A DNA stretch of 64,000 nucleotides from Letharia columbiana (Eukaryota; Ascomycota; Lecanoromycetes; Lecanorales; Parmeliaceae): NCBI RefSeq assembly GCF_014066305.1, contig NW_023501043.1, positions 62,001 to 126,000 on the forward strand. Reading direction: 5' to 3'. Below, piece after piece: positions 9,674-20,599 of this stretch (position 1 is its first letter; every line of letters begins with the position of its first letter). The notes below the pieces were generated by a model. The model worked only from the letters and a program-made list of their open reading frames with translations. It ran no database searches and was not told where the DNA came from. A program made the position numbers and the translations under genes.

Positions 9674-11523
9674 TTTGCATTTCCAGTCCCCGTTATATAT
9701 TCTTCTGGTCCTTGGATTTCTCACTTGGATTATGGAAGTGATGAACCGTTCGCTGGGACTCCAGGCAAACTTAAGGATCCCTTCTACGCCTCATGGTTCT
9801 GTTAATGTAGTATGGTTCACCTCTCGGAGTTGACAGAATGTAGACGGCAGACGTTCTTCCTCGATCTGCTCTGTCAGAGATGAAAGCGATCGATTTAGCG
9901 TCCGGATAGGAGTCTCGTGATTCATAATTGTCAGCAGTCCAATTGTTATCTGACGCGCTGAGTCCCTCTTTCTACTTCTGCACACAACACAAATAAGACT
10001 TGATGTTCGGAATATTTTGCTGTTGGTCTGGTGGATTAGACAATTACCTGTAGGCGAGATGGGGACACCACAAGGGAATTCGAGGTTCTTGAAAGCCTCC
10101 GGCATCAAGTTATGCATTATATCCCTTTGGCTTTTAATTTTGGACGGTTGAGTGCTAGACTGGGCCGGTAACGTGCTGTGTTCTGTAAAGAAGAATGAAA
10201 GGAACGTGATGCACAGTCGCAGGTTCTGATAGGGGAACTGTCACCCCCGTCGCAACTTTGAAGGTTGTGGATTGCGCCTGCTGTGGTGATAGGCACGATG
10301 ATCTTTCTGGGAATGAAAGGGTGGACATGTCTACTTTTGCGGCGCCTCTGCCTTGCTTACCAGAGTCTGTAAATACGAGTCTAGTGGTGCCTCAGTCGTC
10401 AGTGACTTGTGTAACCTCAGATGAAGTTGGAATTTCCTGAAGTGGTTTAGCTATGTTGCGGCACGACCTCGTCAAACAGAACTCTCATCCTATACTACCA
10501 CTTGCCCATACAATTAGTAATGAGCAAAGGTATCCTTATAGAGGCATTGGAATCATGATTGATGCGTAATTCCACGGGTGCTGACCTCGCCCCCTATTAC
10601 CTGATTGAAAATGTCTATCAGCCTGTCGTCGTGAAACTGTGCTTGTTGGCATCCTTTGAAAGCCTTGACAGCCGTGGAAAACTGGCTCAATCCCTAAGGA
10701 ACCCGACTGGCTGTATATTTCGAGGTCTCTAAAACCATTGTACCTAGCTGCGACTCCCAAGATATGCGGCAAGGAATATGTTTCGAAAGTTCAAAAGCTG
10801 GTGAACACAGCACTAACAATTAAGGTCTTAATGTGCGCTGTGTACATCCGAGGCTTTGCCAGCAGTCAAGTATAGGCTTGATCTCTCACATGTCTGACGA
10901 CCTACGAATCATTGGAAGCCGAAACATCGACAACTATGGGCCTGATCCCCCCTGCATCTGGCGACCTGCGGGTTCCACAAGGCTTCAAAAGCCGTCAAAC
11001 AGCGGCCCGATTCCCCTAACACCTGGCGGGCTACACACCTTCCAAGCTTTGAAAGAGGTGGGTTAAAGGCAGATCCTCCAGCATTATCTAACAACGCGAT
11101 CGGGTGGAACAGCGCAATCACAGTTTCAAGAGGAGATGACAGCGCATTCGGCTGCGTTTGGAAGGCCAGCTGCCTTAGTAGGCTCGCAAAAAGGAGTAGA
11201 GTTGCGCAGTGACCTTGCCAAAAGTATACTCGAGGTGAAAGATATGTGGATTGTTTCACTGGGTTTTTTGGGGGGTAAATGGTGTATTCTATTCATCTGC
11301 GGCGACTATCTGAAAAAAGCGGGCATAAACAGCAACTGGGATGCAACGCCAAATTCATCCCCATGTCCTTCTTCTGTCACGCGACTATAATCCTGCTTGG
11401 ACAGCCATGACAATGATACGGTCTTTCATTGTCCTGCTCTCCAATCTTGTCAATGTCTAGGGACAGCTATTAGCATTGATCTCGGATTTGCGTAAGTAGA
11501 TGAGCATGACTTACCCTTCCACG
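9674..11523. other. Gene-poor stretch
   Basis: Short frames only. A minus-strand frame at 9791-10117 (108 residues) has a possible amphipathic segment, but no motif I recognise. No gene can be supported. Confidence 0.4.
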
Positions 11524-12510
11524 CTATTCGGCCTCTTCTGTCTCGCCATCCCCTGTGGTGGTGATCTGTTCGGTGAGGGCGCTACGGCCGTCGTTGAGGT
11601 TGGTGGCCCTGAGCTGGCGGCTGAGGCTGGAGATCGCAGCAAGCTCTGTCTCCCCCTCCGCATTCACAATCGCCTTTACTGCAGACTCAGGTCTCTCCAC
11701 CTCGGGCTTATTGGTGGGGAAATCTTCCTCCAGGTCGGGAGCGACTTTGGTCACCATGCCGGTATGCTTGGTGGTGGCTGCCTCTCTTTCGACCATAGCA
11801 CGGGCATCGGCTCTGCACTTGGCCTTCTGTTCAGTGTTTGACCGTGTGGCGTATTTTGCGCCTAGGTCGAAGCTGACTCTTGTCGAGGCGGAGGCGTCGC
11901 TGTCATCGGATTCTGTGCTGGTGAGTGAGATGCGGTCCTCTGGGGCTGTGGACATGCGATAGAATTTTTCGCATGTGGCGGCGTCCATGCCTCGGTCATC
12001 TGGTCGTAGGTTGCTCATGTCTCCATGGTGCTCTAGCTTGGGGCGTCTCGATCGGATGACATCGCGCTTCGAACTGTTTTGGTTGGGGCTGGGGGTGTCG
12101 GTGACGCTGACGCTGACGGTGTGACTGCTTTCGTCAACTGGGTTGACAGTGGCCGTTTCTTCATGTGGCTCGCTTGATGGGACGGATTTCGAGTGTGCTG
12201 GGCTTTCAGGCTTGGGACGTCCGGATCCGATGACGGCGCACTTGGTCTTGGGACGGCGAGGGCCTTTGAGGTCGGTGAACTGGATGTCGACGTCGGGAGT
12301 GCTTCCGTAGTGCAGATCTCTGGCGACGGCGAGACGGACGGGAGTTCGTGTGCGCCCCCATGGTGTTCCTCTCCATTCATTGAAAGCGTCGGCGCTTAGG
12401 GGAGTGTCGTCAGGGAGGAAAGTAAGAGAGTTGCAGTGTTCTGTTGGGGACACGGGTCCGTTGTAGAGGAAGGCTGGGAGATGAAAGATGGACTGGACGT
12501 TATTGGCCAT
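11524..12510 (-). CDS. Hypothetical, largely disordered acidic protein
   Basis: Single-exon frame of 328 residues from an ATG with good context. Composition is rich in Ser, Thr, Glu, Asp and Pro, with little predicted order. The N-terminal 75 residues are the most structured (SIFHLPAFLYNGPVSP and DAFNEWRGTPWGRTRTPVR), followed by low-complexity regions such as SVSVTDTPSPNQNSSKR and TSTESDDSDASAST. A more regular charged segment (EQKAKCRADARAMVEREAA) may be helical. I do not recognise a family or function. Just upstream the 5' leader has a CAG/CAA-type trinucleotide run near 12540-12560. A GTAAGT motif lies shortly after the stop codon, so a 3'-UTR intron or a different C-terminus is possible. 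Confidence 0.6.
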   Translation of the reverse strand: MANNVQSIFHLPAFLYNGPVSPTEHCNSLTFLPDDTPLSADAFNEWRGTPWGRTRTPVRLAVARDLHYGSTPDVDIQFTDLKGPRRPKTKCAVIGSGRPKPESPAHSKSVPSSEPHEETATVNPVDESSHTVSVSVTDTPSPNQNSSKRDVIRSRRPKLEHHGDMSNLRPDDRGMDAATCEKFYRMSTAPEDRISLTSTESDDSDASASTRVSFDLGAKYATRSNTEQKAKCRADARAMVEREAATTKHTGMVTKVAPDLEEDFPTNKPEVERPESAVKAIVNAEGETELAAISSLSRQLRATNLNDGRSALTEQITTTGDGETEEAE

Positions 12511-13431
12511 CTTGCTTGAATTCGCTGGAGTTGAGATGTTGTTGCTGTTGCTGTTGCTGGAGGCCTGCTGAGGTGTCTTTGCTAGTTGGGACTGGTAGAA
12601 TAGCTGCGTCTGTGTTCTGGAGTTGGTTGTAAGATGGGAAGATTAGGAGATTTCTCGAGGTCTAATATACAAGTCGAAGAAATATTGCAATTGTCGATTT
12701 GACTCATGGGGCTTGGATCTTGGCTGCCCAGAGAATTGGTATATTCGAATATATGTATAGGCCAGCCGTTTCAGGCAACGTTGCCAAGTACTTAAATGCA
12801 TTACTCGGAATTTTTTCTGAGTGAGAGTCAACCCTTGCCATCATGTGGTATTCGGTTCAGAGATGAGGTGATTTGAGAGTGACGGGTTGGGCCAAGTTTG
12901 AGGATGCCAATCAAGGCGAAGGGTGCTTATAGTAGACGAGATGGATTTCAAGGCATCGACCTCATTGCTTTGGACTAAGAATGGACACGAGATGGTACAC
13001 AACTGTAGGTGGGCTATAGTAGATTGCTTTGAACTGAGACACAACCCAACCTGTGAAAGTAGACGACTTTGGAGGCTTGTTATATATCGATCCGCACCGG
13101 AGCAGAATCCAAGAAAGAGACCAAGGAATAGACACAAGGTATTAGTGCAATGGACTGGACTGCGATAGAGCCCGAACGTGTCGTCAGAAACGATGTGCGT
13201 AATACACAAAGCTTGGGCTTGAAGCGATGGGAAAACCGTACTCTCGAGAGGATAAATTCAAACTCTGATTTATGGGAGCTCTGAGCTCTCTGCAAACCGA
13301 GCGTCATTCCAGGCAGTCGCCCTCCTTGATTGGCACTCACGGTCACCTTTGAGCGCAGATGGCTCGGTCTTACCCACAGAGGCACCTTAGCACCATCGCT
13401 GCTTTTGTGTTCCATCTTCCCATCACCTTCC
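12511..13431. other. Intergenic region
   Basis: Several overlapping frames on both strands (12841-13209 minus, 13080-13415 minus, 12923-13168 plus), none with recognisable motifs. It separates the hypothetical gene from the 3' end of the bL27m gene. Confidence 0.4.
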
Positions 13432-14223
13432 TCAATTCTTCGATTTATTCTTCGATCCCTTCTTCCTCCTCGAGCGCGAGGCCTTCTTCTCCGCCCTTTT
13501 CGTCCTCCTCGCGTTCACCTTTCGCCATGCCAGAAATCGACCACGTTTCTTAAATTCTCCGACCTTGACTTGCGCCCTCTCTGCCACCCTCCCAATATGC
13601 CGATTCGACTCTCGGTATTGATAGCCCGGCCTTATTCCCATCTGCTTCAACTCCGGCATCTTTGCCCTTGTCCTTTTATCCTGCTGCCTTAATGTTCCGC
13701 CTTGCTCTGTCATGCCTCCAACCTCCAGTGCCTCATTTCCTTCTCCGCTAGTGACTCTTGGGGGGGTGATTGAAGCAAGCGTTCCCATCTCCCTCTCCCT
13801 TCCCACCAACCCCAAACGCCGATTCCTTGGCTTATTCCTCGGCACCGGCAACTTCATCCCCCTCTCAAACACAACCCCAATATACTTCCTCTTCGGATTC
13901 GTTTCGGGATCCTTGTAGAAACAGACGTACCCCTTCTCCTTTGCAAATATCGTGTGGTCCCGACCCATGTCGCAATTCTCGCCGGGAAACCAGTGCGTGC
14001 CGCGTTGGCGGAATATGATGTTGCCGGGAACAACGAGCTCGGAGGCTCCCTTTTTGGCGCCGAGTCGTTTGCCAGGGCCCTGGGCGGCTTTGTTGGCGCG
14101 GCCTTGTGAGGCGTGAGAAGCGGGGCGGGAATGGTGGAGTGGGAGGAGGGGGAGCCATTGGAATGAGGGACAGGTGTGAGAGGGCAGTGTAAGACGTGGT
14201 GATCGGAGACATAGAGGACGCAT
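13432..14223 (-). CDS. MRP7: Mitochondrial large-subunit ribosomal protein bL27m
   Basis: Single-exon frame of 263 residues. Residues 1-36 are rich in Arg, Ser, Leu and Pro with no acidic residues, as in a mitochondrial targeting peptide. The bL27 domain follows: [21 protein letters not shown], then [21 protein letters not shown], then [18 protein letters not shown]. These match the conserved N-terminal arm and core that reach towards the ribosomal peptidyl-transferase centre. After residue 130 a fungal-specific basic extension ends in a Lys/Arg/Ser-rich tail. The much larger size than bacterial bL27 (about 85-90 residues) is normal for fungal orthologues. It is divergent from LCL2, with 158 bp between start codons. 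Identification is firm. Confidence 0.95.
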   Translation of the reverse strand: MRPLCLRSPRLTLPSHTCPSFQWLPLLPLHHSRPASHASQGRANKAAQGPGKRLGAKKGASELVVPGNIIFRQRGTHWFPGENCDMGRDHTIFAKEKGYVCFYKDPETNPKRKYIGVVFERGMKLPVPRNKPRNRRLGLVGREREMGTLASITPPRVTSGEGNEALEVGGMTEQGGTLRQQDKRTRAKMPELKQMGIRPGYQYRESNRHIGRVAERAQVKVGEFKKRGRFLAWRKVNARRTKRAEKKASRSRRKKGSKNKSKN

Positions 14224-14381
14224 GTTTGTGGTAGATGAGGCGCTTGGGATGCAATGAAGTTGATCTCTGCCGTCGCGAGATCAAAAAGAGGACCCACACT
14301 AGAATTAGTCAGCAAGGTTCTGCAAAACATCGAACAGCTGGCCTCTCTTTCCTCAACCTCGACATTGCCGAACATCCTACA
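14224..14381. promoter_or_regulatory. Shared bidirectional promoter of bL27m and LCL2
   Basis: Only 158 bp separate the ATGs of two divergent genes, so both 5' leaders and core promoters must lie here. No TATA box is obvious. This is inferred from layout alone. Confidence 0.55.
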
Positions 14382-14821
14382 ATGAGGGTCATACTGTTCG
14401 CTCTACTTTGCTCGCTAGCTACTCTAGCATCCGCGCAATTTCAATTTTTCGAGCAGATGTTCAATCAAGGTGGCCAACAACAGCAACAGCAGCAGCAGCA
14501 ACAACAACAGCAAGCCCAGAACGTCGCCAGCGATTCGGAATGGTATCAGCGAACATACGAATCGGGTAGCGTTCTTCTATTTATCCCGTCTTATAAAGAA
14601 TTGCGCTAATTCAATCCTCAATCGCAGCCCATTGTTCGAATTACCTCTGCCCCGGCACCCTCGCCTGCGTTCACTTCCCACATCATTGCCCTTGTCCATT
14701 CCCGGCTGTCGAAGATAAAGTCGAGCTGGGAGACGGAAGTGCGATATGTGTCAGTAAAGGAGGTTGGAAACAGGGAGAGGCGGCGAGGAAGATTGAGTTG
14801 GCGAGGAAGGGAATGCTGTGA
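14382..14821 (+). CDS. LCL2: LCL2, long chronological lifespan protein 2 (secreted/ER)
   Basis: Two exons, 14382-14565 and 14628-14821, with a 62-nt intron; 125 residues. A signal peptide ([18 protein letters not shown]) precedes QFQFFEQMF, a hallmark of the Lcl2 family. A polyglutamine run of 13 residues (Q32-Q44, mixed CAA/CAG) follows. The second exon gives [35 protein letters not shown] and [20 protein letters not shown], with the conserved cysteines. The family is linked to ER-associated degradation and chronological lifespan in yeast. The splice is required, since the unspliced frame stops about 40 nt into the intron. The polyQ tract is longer than I expect for this family and likely varies in length. 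Confidence 0.93.
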
Positions 14822-15870
14822 TGGGGGATTGGAAAACTTGGACGTTTGACCTGCATCGATCGCATCTTACAAACGAGTCTTCATATACTTTCAAGATACT
14901 TATACCACGGGTTCATTATATGAGAGACCGGTTTCGATGGCCAGGCAATACTTGTCATGCTCGACATCATCCGGCACGGAAAGGATCGATTTCCTTGGAC
15001 TTTGAGACTCTGGCTATGGTATATGTGGCATGACAGGAGCTTCCCTCGCCTGGGCCAAGCGCTGGGATGCCGGTGCATATATTTTATTCTCTTCTCTAAA
15101 TACCATTGCGCTCTGTCCTGGTTTCCAGCCATGACCATACATAACCAGTTTTGCACCTCAAAGAGAATTTTCCCCTCTTTCCTGCCATCTCCGGATCTCC
15201 TCTAGATCTACTGTAGCTAACGACTGAGTTCAATGATCTGTTACGGTAATGAAATGAGAGATCTCTAAGACTTGGGATTGGAAGGGCCAGAGTGGGCTGG
15301 GGATAATTATTTGCAAACCCTCTCCAAACAGAACCTCTCCCGAGGGAAGTCTGCTGGGTTGGGGGTTACATAGTGGGTCTATTACAAGCTACGGTCGAAG
15401 CTTTTGACCTCAGCCAACGCACAGAGCGTTCGGCTCTTATGAAGTGTCTCCTTGATTAATTGCAATTCGTTTGTGTGCGTCCATGGTGGTATGTACATTT
15501 GGCTGTGTATCATCCTGCACGATTTCTTAATCTTCCAAGGCATTCTACCGTCGAAAAAAGACTTAAGACTTGGTTGCTTGGTCCTTTGTTCCTGTGCCTT
15601 TCACAAGACCGCCAGAGCCTGTGAAGCCGATCCAGAACCATCATCAGATCCAGTCTCATAGAGCTTGGGCAGCTTCGTCTAGAGACAGGATGGAAGTCTC
15701 CAGAACAGGCAGGGAAGTGCGTGAGGTTTTCCGATGCTGCTCGTAACGTCGTTTGTTGCCTTCTTTGGCACAGAAAAGGTTTTTTATACAGCCATGGGCT
15801 CCTTTCGTTTGTACTCAAGCTACCTGCGCTTCCCAGAACAAATCCAGTACTGCTTCCTGATACTGAAAAC
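14822..15870. other. Intergenic region
   Basis: Short frames on both strands without motifs. An open stretch at 15721-15870 is in frame with the downstream methyltransferase ATG, so a longer N-terminus is possible but not favoured. Confidence 0.4.
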
Positions 15871-17128
15871 ATGGACGAAATAAGTCGTGAACCGGAACGA
15901 AGCCCTGAAGACCAGATCATAGCTTCGTTCTTGAAGAAGCGCTCACCTACATATCGGAGCCTGAGGGAAATCAGCACCATAGTAAGTAATCCATGAATGG
16001 CTACTATAGCCATTAGGAAACCCATCTAGAGTGTCCTAGCGCTAATAAAGACGATAGGTATGGAGTGACTCCAGGGCTACAGCATACTTCGCCAGGGAAC
16101 GTGGTTCCGCAGATAACCCCGGTGACGAAGGTCGCAGAAAGCATTATAATCTCATGAGGGGTATCGGAGACGAAATGCAGAGAGAAACCGGTGTCCTGAA
16201 GCTTGAGCGTCCCAGACCCGAGGTACTTGATCTCTGTATGGCCCCTGGCGGCTATACTGCATCCATTCGCAAGTACAGTCGTCAAGCGAATGTCTCTGCA
16301 ATAACGTTGCCCGAAGATCAGGGTGGTCTGAAGATTCTCGTACCTCATGGCAATGGTACTCAAGTGGAAGTGTTGGAGGCCGATATTACAATGTTCGCAG
16401 CGGAGTTCGGAGTGGTAGAGATTCCAGATAATCACCCGGAGGCTTCAAAGTTCTCCAACGAGAAACCCTTTCAAAAGAAGCTGTTCGACCTCGTCTTCTG
16501 CGATGGGCACGTCGCTCGCACATGGAATAGGCCATCCAACTGTCCACCGACAGAACTTTCTCGCCTTGAATGTAGCCAGCTAATCTTTGCGATGCAAAGG
16601 ATCAGAGAAGGAGGCACTCTCATTATCCTGCTTCACGGTGCTGATGTCTATCACAGCGTCAAATTGCTCGAAATCTTCGGCCATTTTTCCCACATACAAG
16701 TCTTCAAACCAGTCAGAGGTCACACGAGGAAAAGTTCCTTCTATCTCGTCGCAAAGGAGATGCAGCCTGGTCGCCTTGCAGCCAGGGCTGCAGTCACCCA
16801 ATGGAAGCAGAATTGGAAACATGCAACTTTCCTTGCTCCTGCCGAGGATGAACTTGATGCACATAACGAGACTGAAGCCTTGCTCAAGCAGGTTGAGCGT
16901 AAGGAAGACTCGTCAAAGCTTGTGGAGAACTTTGGTGCACGACTCATTCACTTGGGGGAGCCAATATGGGAGATACAAGAGAAAGCTCTGAAAGCCTTGA
17001 TGGAAAGATTGGAACAAGGATCAGCAAAGCCTGGCATGGAGAAATCGGCCGAGACCTCGGAAGAATGTACTACCGCAGACCCTGCAGTTCTGACCGAATT
17101 GGCTAGAGACACCGACGACTCGTCCTAG
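15871..17128 (+). CDS. FtsJ/RrmJ-fold SAM-dependent methyltransferase, altered active site
   Basis: Two exons, 15871-15981 and 16058-17128, with a 76-nt intron (branch site GCTAATAA); 393 residues. Motif I is VLDLCMAPGGYTASI (residues about 93-107), the SAM-binding loop of RrmJ-type RNA 2'-O-methyltransferases. A motif IV equivalent, KLFDLVFCDGHV, keeps the catalytic Asp near residue 186. GGTLIILLHG and FKPVRGHTRKSSFYLVAKE follow the RrmJ order. By motif-level alignment, the second catalytic Lys appears as Leu and the final Glu as Ser, so the K-D-K-E tetrad is not intact. The last 110 residues are charged and probably helical. Similar proteins are common in fungi as uncharacterised FtsJ-domain proteins. 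Substrate unknown; it may bind rather than methylate 2'-OH. Confidence 0.82.
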
Positions 17129-17739
17129 TTGGTGTTGGATTCAGCCAATAGGAGGGCAGCATGGCTACACTAATAAGTTCCTACTGGTGTTGACTACCCC
17201 TCACAGTGGCAATGGCTCATGGCCTTGGCATGGGTTTCACATGATAAAAAGGTAGACCTCCTACACCTTCATACATCCTTCATAGAACATCACAATAGAA
17301 TACTATTCGACATGCACATGAGACCACTGAATGCACCCATTATTCAATAGGTTATGAGCCCGGAATTCCGCTACCGTGGTCTCTACACTGTCAATTAGGA
17401 ACACCCACCTATTTGATGATTTGGTGTTGTGGGAGTTAAACGAACATTCCCACATTCTTATCATACATTTTCTATCCACTCTTTCATCCTTCCGATTTGG
17501 GAGATAGCTAGACAAGATTTTGGCCACTACCGCGTTCAACATACACGCTGCTGCACTGACACAAAACTACCCCAACCCAAAAAGCAAAGGAAAAAAAAAA
17601 CAAAAAAAAAAAAAAAAAAAAAAAAAAACTCACCCACACTTTTTTATATAAAATAAAAAAAAAAAAAAAAAAACCCACCCTACCCCAAAAAAAAAAAAAA
17701 AAAAATGTTTATAAAAAAAAAAAAAACCCAAAAAAAACC

Positions 17740-17776
<37 letters not shown>

Positions 17777-18414
17777 AACAAGAAGGGGGGGAGGAAAAAA
17801 AAAAAAAAAAAAAAAAAAACTCGCCCTCAAAGAACAAATAGCACCTACTACAAAGGACAGGGTGTCCAATGAGTGCTCAAAGTCACACCCTATCAAATGG
17901 AAAAAAAGAAAAAATGTCGCATCTGCCACTATAAAATGAGAGTTGGGAGGGAGGATCCGAAGCGGTAGCCGGCTGCGTTCAATCATGTTGTAAATATCGG
18001 TCCCGAAAGCTTCCACAAGACCATCCCGAGTTTATCAATTTCTCTGACCTGCGCTTATAAAAAAGAAAAAAGTTTAGAAAAAAAATCTGGGAGATGCTAA
18101 AAAAGGTTTCGGCAAGCGCGTCCTGGACTAAGAAACAGGGGAGAGGAACGGAGTCCGATCAAGACTCTGTTGGTCAAACGTCTACTGCCGCGACTGAGAT
18201 TGCTGCTGCTGCTGTGCGTGACTCAGAGGAAGATCTGGATGAGGCCGGAGATCCTGATGACGTGGACACTGCTCCTGTGTTGGAGTAGCGATCAACGCCG
18301 ATGGTAAATGATCGGCCAAAGTATGCTGAGATGTCTATCGTGATGAAGCGTTTGGATGGCTGATGTACGCGTTGTCATTATTTCTCGTAGGCTCATAGAT
18401 GCGATCAACACCCT
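17129..18414. other. Intergenic region with poly(A)-rich tract
   Basis: Lies between convergent genes. It contains the poly(A) tract listed separately. A 64-residue plus-strand frame at 18094-18288 (acidic, Ala/Asp-rich, ATG start) has no recognisable motif and is not called as a gene. Confidence 0.45.
17590..17820. repeat. Poly(A)-dominated low-complexity tract
   Basis: About 230 bases made almost wholly of A-runs of 10-25 broken by short C, CCC, T or G groups. Homopolymers of several bases alternate in a way typical of low-quality or collapsed sequence. A real A-rich tract, perhaps the tail of a retroposed sequence, cannot be excluded. Confidence 0.8.
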
Positions 18415-20599
18415 TTATACTCCATGGCTTCCACCTCCACCCACACCACCATTGTCACCTTCAACAACGATCCTCCCCTCCACCCTGGGTGCAATGCCTT
18501 TAGTCCAATGAGGCAAGTCCCACTCTCCAGTCTTCTCTCCTACCATTCCGACGTCCCTCCTCTCTATCCCCGCCAGGTCCATCCATCTCCTTGTATAGAC
18601 TCTGGCAATATGCATCTCCCTCCCCTTCTTCTCTTCCACACTTCCGACACTACCGACACTTGATGCTAGGCCATCATAATGGTGGTCTTTCTCGTCATCG
18701 GTATCGCTATCCACGAGTCTGCCGTCAACGTCCGTCTTAGCTTTTTCAGCGTAGGCTCGTACAATGCCAGTGCGATTATGCTTGGTTCCGTTCTTGAGTG
18801 TACTGGGCTCATGCACTTTGCTGCCAGCGTGGAGACGGTCGTGCACGCCGCCCCAGTGGCGATGCAGACTGGCTGACCAGCGTGCCCATTTTCCGAGAAC
18901 TTTAAGAGACATGAAATACTGCCTGAGCACCATACTGATTAGTATGCCGTTCTCTTCGGAGACGATCTCTTCAGCCTCGCCGCCTTCGCTGCGAACAAGG
19001 AGAGAGTCATAGCCGTCTTTGCCACGGCCCATGTAGCCCCTCGTCGCCATGGTGTATGACTTGTCGAGGACTAAAGGCTCCCCATGGATTTTCGTCCATG
19101 TGACCCTGGATCCCGGAGCTAGGTTTGGGTTGTATGCGAAGTGGATGTTCGAGACTTGCGGAAATCGACCTTCGAGCGCCGGGACTAGACCGACAGAATT
19201 CTCGAGCGCTTCGAGTATCGCTTTGCCGTTGATCCGCAGGACGACGACTGGATCCTCAAAGGGAAAGCAGTTGAGTATGTCTTTTAAAAGTAAGACGCCA
19301 GGTGGGTATATCTGATCGCCACGGACGGTACCGGCGGCCATGAGGGCGCAATCTGCATCGTAGTAGTGCCGCATCAGGTCGCAGACGAAGTTGCCTAAAT
19401 TGCTCTCCTTCGTTCTGACAGTGGTAAAGCGGCCATCCAGTGGCACGGCTGTGTATCCGATTGGTTTCTCAAGTTTGTGCCTCAGGCTCGACGTCAGCTT
19501 GTCAACAAGTTGGATTGTGGCTTTGTCTTCCGTAATCGCACGGGTGATGTCGCGGCGGATGATATCAAAGTCCCAGCCTGGCTGATCGTTTGCTTTTCGG
19601 CGCGCTTCTATGTAGCTGAGCTGCTTGAAGTCGGTACCTGACCTGAGGACGTGGGTGTCGTTGATGATTTGATGCGCATAGAAGTGATCATGGCCTCCTA
19701 GGACCAAGTCGATTAGGCCTGGTGGTGTCTTTTCTGCTAGCTTGATGTCGCTAGGCTCTCGGGCGTGAGTTAGAGCGATGATGATCTGTGCGCCTTGGGC
19801 ACGAAGTTCCGGTATCAGTTCTTTTGCGGTTTCACTTGCAGACTTGTAGTTCAGGTTTGAAGGTAGGGAGTTGATGGTGTCCAGCCTGTATTTTTAGCGT
19901 AAACGACTAGAAAGAAACTGATAACAATACATCTCGAACTTACCATTCCCGCTCTCCAAGTCCAACAACACCGACCTTGATACCATTCGAAGCTTCCAAT
20001 AATACGGTTTTATCGCAGCCTCCTAAAGCTTGGTTTTCTCCTAGGCCAGGATCCAATACATTTGCCAGTAGCCAAGGAAAATTGCACTGGTTTTTCAAGT
20101 GCCGGAATTGAGCCACACCAAAGTCTAAGTCATGATTCTAGCAGCAAAAAGTGTCAGACAAGCAAGAGGTCCAGCATATGAGCACATTGATGAGAAGGAT
20201 TTCATACTCACACCCACGCACGCCACAGCTGTCTCCAGATTGTTGAGAACAGGCACCATATGCCTACCTTTAGTCACTGAGCTCTCGAGGCTGGGATTGA
20301 AGGCGTCTCCAGAGAATAGTGTCAAAAGTCCTGGCAGATTCGCATATTGCAGATGTGAGCGGTAGTGGTTCGCCACAGTCTGGAAGCGTGATATTCCTCC
20401 AACTGGCTCTGCCGAACCAGACCTGGTATCTATTCAGTACAGCCTTCGGAGTATCGAACAGAATAAATTGCTTAGGTGCAACATACTCAATGTGATAGAC
20501 GTCATTGAAGTGCAGGAAGCGGAGATCTGGGGGACGTTCGTGTTGGCGGTGACTTTGCCAAGTGACAGATTCCGAGTCTGGGAATTCTTTACCAGACAT
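18415..20599 (-). CDS. 5'-nucleotidase/UshA-family metallophosphoesterase
   Basis: Four exons on the minus strand: 20599-20487, 20422-20212, 20137-19944 and 19885-18415, with introns of 64, 74 and 58 nt; 662 residues. Metallophosphoesterase motifs appear in order across the splices: RFLHFNDVYHIE, SGDAFNPS, VGNHDLDFG, ALTHAREPSD and LGGHDHFYAHQ. These supply the Asp, His and Asn ligands of the two-metal site. The C-terminal 5'-nucleotidase domain includes ESNLGNFVCDLMRHYY and LKDILNCFPFEDPVVVLRI. No signal peptide is evident at this start, so it is probably cytosolic. The last 150 residues are a hydrophilic extension. It should hydrolyse nucleotides or related phosphoesters. The splices restore the GNHD and SAEPVGG motifs, which supports the model strongly. 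Confidence 0.92.

Noticed and set aside
17630..18016. 128-residue minus-strand frame rich in Phe
   Set aside because: It is the translation of the poly(A) tract read as poly(T).
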